37,260 nt of DNA from Nitrospirales bacterium. Its GTDB lineage: Bacteria; Nitrospirota; Nitrospiria; Nitrospirales; UBA8639. The notes beneath the pieces were generated by a model, which was given only the letters and a program-made list of their open reading frames with translations, was not told the DNA's origin and ran no database searches. The number at the start of each line of letters is the position of its first letter. Position 1 is the stretch's first letter. The stretch lies in assembly GCA_020027535.1 (NCBI GenBank), contig JAHRAK010000044.1:1-37260 (forward strand). Direction: 5' to 3'. Shown in pieces: positions 35,701 through 37,260 of this stretch. Both the position numbers and the translations under genes were made by a program.

Positions 35701-36431
35701 GCATCCAACGTTTTACAAACCATGTGAAGGACGTGTTCCGTCCTGGTTCGTTGGTATTGCCGGAGAAGAAAAGCAAGACCGGTGGCCGGCGGAAATTTGG
35801 GGGCTTGGCCGAAACCACCATAGATCGGGTCGAAGTCCGCTGAAAATTGCTCGACCGCTGAGTCAAGCTCCTGTTGCCCGACCGTCGTGGGAGCGGGGAC
35901 GCGCATGGACGTTTGCAACCGGTCGGTAAAACGAGTGGCGCTTTCGGCAATGGCGGCACGATCCTGTTCCCAGCCTTCGGCAATCTTTTTGAGGACCGTC
36001 CCGAAGCCGGGCCGGCCCCATTTGTCGGTCGGAGGAAAGTACGTGCCGGCGAAGATCGGTTGCTGGTCCGGCGTCAGAAAAACCGTCATGGGCCAGCCGC
36101 CGTTTCCCTGATTCATGGCGATGGTGGCTTGCATGTAGATCTCATCAAGGTCCGGGCGTTCTTCACGGTCAACCTTGACGCAGACGTAATGGCGATTCAT
36201 GAGCGTGGCGATCTCGTCGTTCTCAAACGATTCCCGCTCCATGACGTGGCACCAATGACAGGCGGAATACCCGATAGACAGGAGGAGAGGCTTATCCTGT
36301 TCTTTGGCCAAATGGAGAGCTTCCTGACCCCAGGGATACCAATCCACCGGGTTGTAAGCGTGTTGCAGCAAGTAAGGGCTCGTCTCGTGAATGAGACGGT
36401 TCGGAGACCGGGTCGGGTGCGGATCAGCCAT
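32754..36431 (-). CDS. DUF255/thioredoxin-like (YyaL-type) protein fused to an aldo/keto reductase
   Basis: 1225 residues from the ATG at 36429-36431 (a TTG at 36455 opens the longer frame). Residues 1-160 are the thioredoxin-like DUF255 domain ([25 protein letters not shown], then [10 protein letters not shown] with its CxxC, and [12 protein letters not shown]). Residues about 200-680 are the helical barrel part typical of YyaL/SPATA20 proteins ([33 protein letters not shown]). After a linker near 720 comes a full aldo/keto reductase: [23 protein letters not shown] and LLHNPEYF supply its Asp, Tyr, Lys and His. The function of the first part is not known. The two halves are usually separate genes. 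I see no frameshift or internal stop at the junction. Confidence 0.93.
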   Translation of the reverse strand: MADPHPTRSPNRLIHETSPYLLQHAYNPVDWYPWGQEALHLAKEQDKPLLLSIGYSACHWCHVMERESFENDEIATLMNRHYVCVKVDREERPDLDEIYMQATIAMNQGNGGWPMTVFLTPDQQPIFAGTYFPPTDKWGRPGFGTVLKKIAEGWEQDRAAIAESATRFTDRLQTSMRVPAPTTVGQQELDSAVEQFSADFDPIYGGFGQAPKFPPATGLAFLLRQYQRTRTEHVLHMVCKTLDAMACGGMYDHVGGGFARYSTDERWLVPHFEKMLYDNALLAKTYLEAFQVTGNLDYKHVTCEILDYINREMTSPEGGYYSATDADSEGVEGKFFVWDPEQIREVVSSEQDAVRFCTYYDITPDGNWEHHSIPNTPHTLGQAAEKLSCSPEELRRTIDRVKPLVYDARLKRVPPGLDDKIITAWNGMMISAMAETARVLRHGPYLESACRAADFLLNVLSRPDGGLYRTYRAGKAHLNAYLEDYAYLTEALIDVYEAGGDERYLTEAIRLGERLLHDFLDKNHGGFFTTANDHEALILRGREGPDGATPSGNAVAAMALARLSFHHDREDFREAATQAIRAYGQQISRIPRGFAKTIMTADFLLRGPVELAFVGAQADPGHDRLLDEVARHFVPYRIIAHGNHDARESRHPLLKGKDLVDGQAALYVCRNYTCRAPLTDPKNVAQALTDAPQGDSMSRTLASPGIPGTATAHGTAAYVSRIMARSSDSVAHGYTTLGSTGLTNSRIGFGGYRTGLDQEDHRAALMKAIREGCNLIDTSTNYADGDSERLVGSVIQELLSQKELSRDNVIVVSKIGYVQGKNLQTAKTREQAGRAYPEMVKYGEDIWHCLHPEFLDDQLTGSLDRLGLATLDVCLLHNPEYFLSDAKQRKLVVDASALDKLRTEFYRRIEQAFVYFEQQIESGRIQYYGVSSNTSTAGPGDPEATSLSRMIEAAQRAAQRTARPHHGFRVLQLPMNLFESGALLTPNTGTDQTTTVLEFAQTHHIAILVNRPLNAIPAERRGMIRLADPQYEPVDTPFETQHQAVVTLEETYRREFAPLIPYAGKGLEPKDFFSLADELLNLRSRIHNLEHWDQIESQMIAPHINQAFQAAARHLSQDKATDWENWRTRYVSKLLLLLKIVRQEAAKKSEQHIQSITATLDHFLPDEKRGEPLSRKALWSLTSTPGVTCVLNGIRTTDYVEDSLMILGWEPLQNPRAIFESMQSH

Positions 36432-36544
36432 GGAAGCGACAGTAGCACCGGGCAAAAATATGGGTCAACTTGAGTCTCTTGATCCTTGTTCTTAAAACCC
36501 TTTTCGCCGGCGCGCCAAGACGTTGAGAATCCGAATCGGCGACT

Positions 36545-36561
36545 TTGATAAAGAGAATCAA
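36545..36561. promoter_or_regulatory. Possible Fur-type operator upstream of bfr
   Basis: TTGAT and ATCAA arms lie 7 bases apart, and 36547-36565 agrees with the classical 19-base Fur box at about 13 positions by hand count. Iron control would suit a bacterioferritin gene, but the match is only moderate. Confidence 0.3.
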
Positions 36562-36563
36562 TG

Positions 36564-36581
36564 CTAGGTATGAACACCTAG
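36564..36581. repeat. Inverted repeat upstream of bfr
   Basis: CTAGGT, 6 bases, ACCTAG: a perfect short palindrome about 140 bases before the bfr start. It could bind a dimeric regulator. Confidence 0.45.
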
Positions 36582-36590
36582 TATTTTCTA

Positions 36591-36630
36591 TTGACATAGG
36601 CAAAAAAGGGGAGTAACTTGAAAACAAGTT
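36591..36630 (+). promoter_or_regulatory. Possible bfr promoter with overlapping hairpin
   Basis: TTGACA (36591-36596), 17 bases, then TAACTT (36614-36619): a perfect -35 with a weak -10. The perfect hairpin AACTTG/CAAGTT (36615-36630, loop AAAA) covers the -10 region and the likely start of transcription. Confidence 0.4.
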
Positions 36631-36718
36631 GAGAATTGAAATTTAACGATTTTCATGACTCCAGGATGAGAAAGCATTACTGACAAATACAGGCCGAACT
36701 CAAAGAAAGGAGGCCGCC

Positions 36719-37198
36719 ATGAAAGCCAAAGAGGGAGTTATTGATCTTCTCAACAAGCTGTTGACCGAAGAGTTGACGGTCATCAATCAATATTTCTTGC
36801 ACGCCAAAATGTGCAAGAACTGGGGCTATGAGCGCTTGCATCATCACGTGTTGGATCGAAGCTACGGGGAAATGAAAGATGCCAAACACGTGATCGATCA
36901 CATTCTGTTCCTGGATGGCCTTCCCAACATGCAGCGGCTCGGAACGGTCAAAATCGGAGAAACCGTGCCGGAACAATTGAAAGCGGATTTGGACAAGGAA
37001 AAATCCATGGTCAAAATGCTCACCGAAGGCATCCGGCATTGTACAAAGGTCGGTGATTTTGCGACGCGTCACATGCTGGAAGACATGGTGAAGGATGAAG
37101 AAGAGCACATCGATTGGATCGAAACGCAGTTGGAAACCATCAAGCAAGTCGGGTTGGAAAATTACCTGAGCGAACAGATCCACGAAGAAGGAAGCTGA
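36719..37198 (+). CDS. bfr: Bacterioferritin
   Basis: 159 residues, the standard length, preceded by GAAAGGAGG. It matches Bfr throughout (LLNKLLTEELTVINQYFLHAKMCKNWG, ILFLDGLPN, DEEEHIDWIETQL, YLSEQI). Numbering fits the E. coli protein: ferroxidase ligands E18, E51, E94, E127 and H130 are present and the heme ligand M52 is kept, but position 54, normally His, is Asp (EMKDAKH), and D56 is Lys. Bacterioferritin stores iron as ferric mineral in a 24-subunit shell. A changed ferroxidase site may mean a slower enzyme, or a subunit that assembles with a second, unaltered one as in two-subunit bacterioferritins. Confidence 0.96.
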   Translation: MKAKEGVIDLLNKLLTEELTVINQYFLHAKMCKNWGYERLHHHVLDRSYGEMKDAKHVIDHILFLDGLPNMQRLGTVKIGETVPEQLKADLDKEKSMVKMLTEGIRHCTKVGDFATRHMLEDMVKDEEEHIDWIETQLETIKQVGLENYLSEQIHEEGS

Positions 37199-37230
37199 GC
37201 GATCATTCGGTTTCGTTCAAGCCTTGAGAG

Positions 37231-37260
37231 GGAAAACCCGGATTCGGGCTTTTCCTTTTC
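37231..37260 (+). terminator. Rho-independent terminator after bfr
   Basis: GGAAAACCCG and CGGGCTTTTCC pair with one bulged base around GATT, followed by TTTTC at the right edge of the window. Confidence 0.7.

Overview
The window is bacterial chromosomal DNA, moderately GC-rich, diderm (MlaA and MlaC lipid-transport proteins, many signal peptides, an outer-membrane lipoprotein). The heme gene order (cytochrome c assembly protein, hemA, hemC, CBS protein, cobA-hemD fusion, CBS protein, hemB), the YqgE, TusA-like and YggX-like proteins and the PEP mutase fusion fit a Nitrospira-like member of Nitrospirota. That assignment is inferred from recalled family resemblance; no search was possible.

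Layout. (1) 1-2802, minus strand: a TPR protein, mlaC and the 5' part of mlaA. (2) 2.9-7.7 kb: two exported proteins of unknown function, and a minus-strand operon of a PEP mutase/nucleotidyltransferase fusion, an aldo/keto reductase and one of these exported proteins. Palindromic REP-like repeats lie between the units. (3) 7.7-11.75 kb: a patch that reads as accessory and decaying. It holds a 17-bp perfect inverted repeat, a remnant of what looks like a type ISP restriction-modification gene, a pentapeptide-repeat/FRG gene broken by a 14-bp tandem duplication, a PIN-domain toxin whose upstream partner carries a frameshift, and an intact MazEF-type pair. (4) 11.8-15.2 kb: yqgE, a YggX-like protein with four cysteines, tRNA-Leu(CAA), a stand-alone secreted protein with a clear promoter and terminator, a TusA-like protein and rsmI. 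(5) 15.3-15.6 kb: a cluster of inverted repeats.

(6) 15.6-32.7 kb, all plus strand: an SDR oxidoreductase, then a long co-directional run for tetrapyrrole synthesis (ccsA/hemX-like, hemA, hemC, cobA-hemD, hemB), ribF, tilS, ftsH, folP, glmM and comEC. Start and stop codons overlap or abut at ccsA/hemA, CBS1/cobA, hemB/ribF and folP/glmM. Glutamyl-tRNA enters at HemA, HemB makes porphobilinogen, HemC and the HemD half make uroporphyrinogen III, and the CobA half diverts it to siroheme/cobalamin; the CcsA-like protein fits downstream use of heme in c-type cytochromes. Two copies of a CBS-domain gene with the same leader flank cobA-hemD, and the first ends in a copy of the HemC C-terminus. (7) 32.7-37.26 kb: a 1225-residue DUF255/thioredoxin-like protein fused to an aldo/keto reductase, and a bacterioferritin whose ferroxidase His54 is Asp.

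The strongest points for a second look are the duplicated CBS cassette with its HemC-like tail, the two precisely reconstructable gene disruptions in the 8.3-11 kb patch, and the two unusual fusions. I did not find a complete, clearly new multi-gene system; the best candidates are the PIN gene with its small upstream partner and the pentapeptide-FRG gene.
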